In this document: piece by piece, positions 5,419 through 6,298 of the stretch
Numbering within the stretch: the stretch's first letter is position 1
How the letters are laid out: the number at the start of each line of letters is the position of its first letter
Assembly (NCBI GenBank): GCA_003445895.1
Contig: DMCD01000277.1
Coordinates: forward strand, 1-6,298
Length of the DNA stretch: 6,298 bases
Direction of reading: 5' to 3'
Origin: Lachnoclostridium sp.
Lineage (GTDB): Bacteria; Bacillota; Clostridia; Lachnospirales; Lachnospiraceae
Made by a program: the position numbers and the translations under genes
The notes under the pieces: generated by a model
Told to the model about the DNA's origin: nothing
Database searches by the model: none
What the model saw: the letters and a program-made list of their open reading frames with translations, nothing else

Positions 5419-6298
5419 TCATCCGCCCGCACGGCCCAGCGCATCTTTGTGGAATGGGCTCTGGGGTTGCGGTAGCACTCCTCGGCGGAAGGACGAATCA
5501 CATCCTCCGCGATATCACTGTAGATGCCGTTCTTTTTGCCTTCCCGGAAGGCCTTCTTCACCAGACGGTCCTCCCCGGAGTGAAATGTGAGAATGGCCGC
5601 TCTGCCGCCCGGCTTGAGAATGCCGGGAAGCTTGTCCAGGAAAGCGTACAGGACCTCAAATTCACTGTTCACATCAATGCGCAGCGCCTGAAAGGTCCTC
5701 TGGCAGGACTTTCTCACCGCCTCCTCCCGGTCCTTTCCGGTGACGGGGACTGCGCGGCTGATGACATCGGCCAGCTGTCTCGTGGTGTCAATCTTTAATC
5801 CCTTCCGGAAGGTCTCCCGGACTTCAGCGGCAATCTCCTCCGCGTAGGGTTCATCGGAATTCTCGTAAAGCATCCCCGCCAGCTCTTCCTCTGACACACT
5901 GCGGAGCCGCTCTGCCGCGGACTCCCCGGCCTCCGGGTTCAGCCTGAGATCCAGCGGACCGTCCGCCTTCCAGGTAAAGCCCCTCTCCGGATTGTCAATC
6001 TGCATGGAGGAAACCCCAAGGTCTGCCAGGACAAAGTCGAAACGTTCCCCCGGCGCCACCTGGTCACAGTCTGCAAAGTTCAGATGCCGGATGGTCAGAA
6101 TCTCCGGCCCGAATCCGGCATCGGCCAGGCGCTTTTCTGTCTTTGCCGATTCGATGGGGTCCACATCCGTGGCGTACAGATGTCCCTCGCCCTGAAGCTT
6201 GTCCAGCATCTTCCGGGTATGGCCGCCGTAGCCCAGGGTTGCATCATATCCCGTCTGTCCGGGCTGTATCTGCAGAAATTCCAGGATCTCCTCTGCCA
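5415..6298 (-). CDS. rsmH: 16S rRNA (cytosine(1402)-N(4))-methyltransferase, RsmH type 2 (5' end outside window)
   Basis: About 293 C-terminal residues are visible and the true start lies beyond the window. RsmH uses S-adenosylmethionine to methylate N4 of C1402 in 16S rRNA at the ribosomal P site. Visible motifs are the SAM-binding DATLGYGGHT (about visible residues 18-27), the acidic YATDVDP strand end, LADLGVSSMQIDNPERGF, DGPLDLRLNP, CQRTFQALRIDVNSEFE, the FHSGEDRLVKK segment, and the C-terminal PRAHSTKMRWAVRA. The wording differs from the dcw-cluster RsmH (LGYGGHT rather than LGRGGHS, FHSGEDR rather than FHSLEDR). It matches the second RsmH copy annotated as rsmH2 in various Clostridia. 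Consistent with that, ftsL and ftsI are not downstream; a metallophosphoesterase gene is. The stop TGA 5415-5417 overlaps that gene's outer GTG. All expected motifs are intact. Confidence 0.93.
   Translation of the reverse strand, partial: AEEILEFLQIQPGQTGYDATLGYGGHTRKMLDKLQGEGHLYATDVDPIESAKTEKRLADAGFGPEILTIRHLNFADCDQVAPGERFDFVLADLGVSSMQIDNPERGFTWKADGPLDLRLNPEAGESAAERLRSVSEEELAGMLYENSDEPYAEEIAAEVRETFRKGLKIDTTRQLADVISRAVPVTGKDREEAVRKSCQRTFQALRIDVNSEFEVLYAFLDKLPGILKPGGRAAILTFHSGEDRLVKKAFREGKKNGIYSDIAEDVIRPSAEECYRNPRAHSTKMRWAVRADE

Overview
The window is a compact, gene-dense chromosomal segment from a Gram-positive anaerobe. It is most likely a member of the Clostridia, probably Lachnospiraceae-like, with a G+C content that looks above 50% by eye. 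Three things point there: a second-type RsmH methyltransferase, a 2-hydroxyacyl-CoA dehydratase activase (a strictly anaerobic, oxygen-sensitive enzyme family), and a DUF4037/DUF4125/TPR cassette. The genus cannot be told from the sequence. No mobile element, RNA gene, CRISPR array or phage sign is visible.

All eight genes lie on the minus strand, so transcription runs from high to low coordinates. In that order they are: rsmH (5' end outside the window, ends at 5415); a calcineurin-like metallophosphoesterase (about 5418-4168); a tetratricopeptide-repeat protein (4171-3365); a DUF4037 nucleotidyltransferase-like protein (3368-2373); a DUF4125 protein (2369-1740); a group-III M50 site-2-protease-type membrane peptidase (1755-1099); a small papain/C39-like putative cysteine peptidase (1091-519); and the N-terminal part of an acyl-CoA dehydratase activase (490-1, runs out of the window).

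Spacing is extremely tight. There are 4-nt stop/start overlaps at 4168-4171 and 3365-3368, a possible one at 5415-5418, a 16-nt overlap at 1740-1755, and gaps of only 3, 7 and 28 nt elsewhere. No convincing terminator or promoter lies between any two genes, so the segment reads as one translationally coupled unit. No gap exceeds 30 nt, so there is no unexplained intergenic region.

How the genes work together is only partly inferable. RsmH modifies 16S rRNA and the activase powers radical-type dehydration chemistry; neither has an obvious link to the other. The central TPR-DUF4037-DUF4125 trio is the most likely functional module: a scaffold, a putative nucleotidyl transfer enzyme and a partner of unknown function. 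It is followed by two putative proteases, one in the membrane and one without an export signal. The long plus-strand open frames are antisense shadows of these genes.
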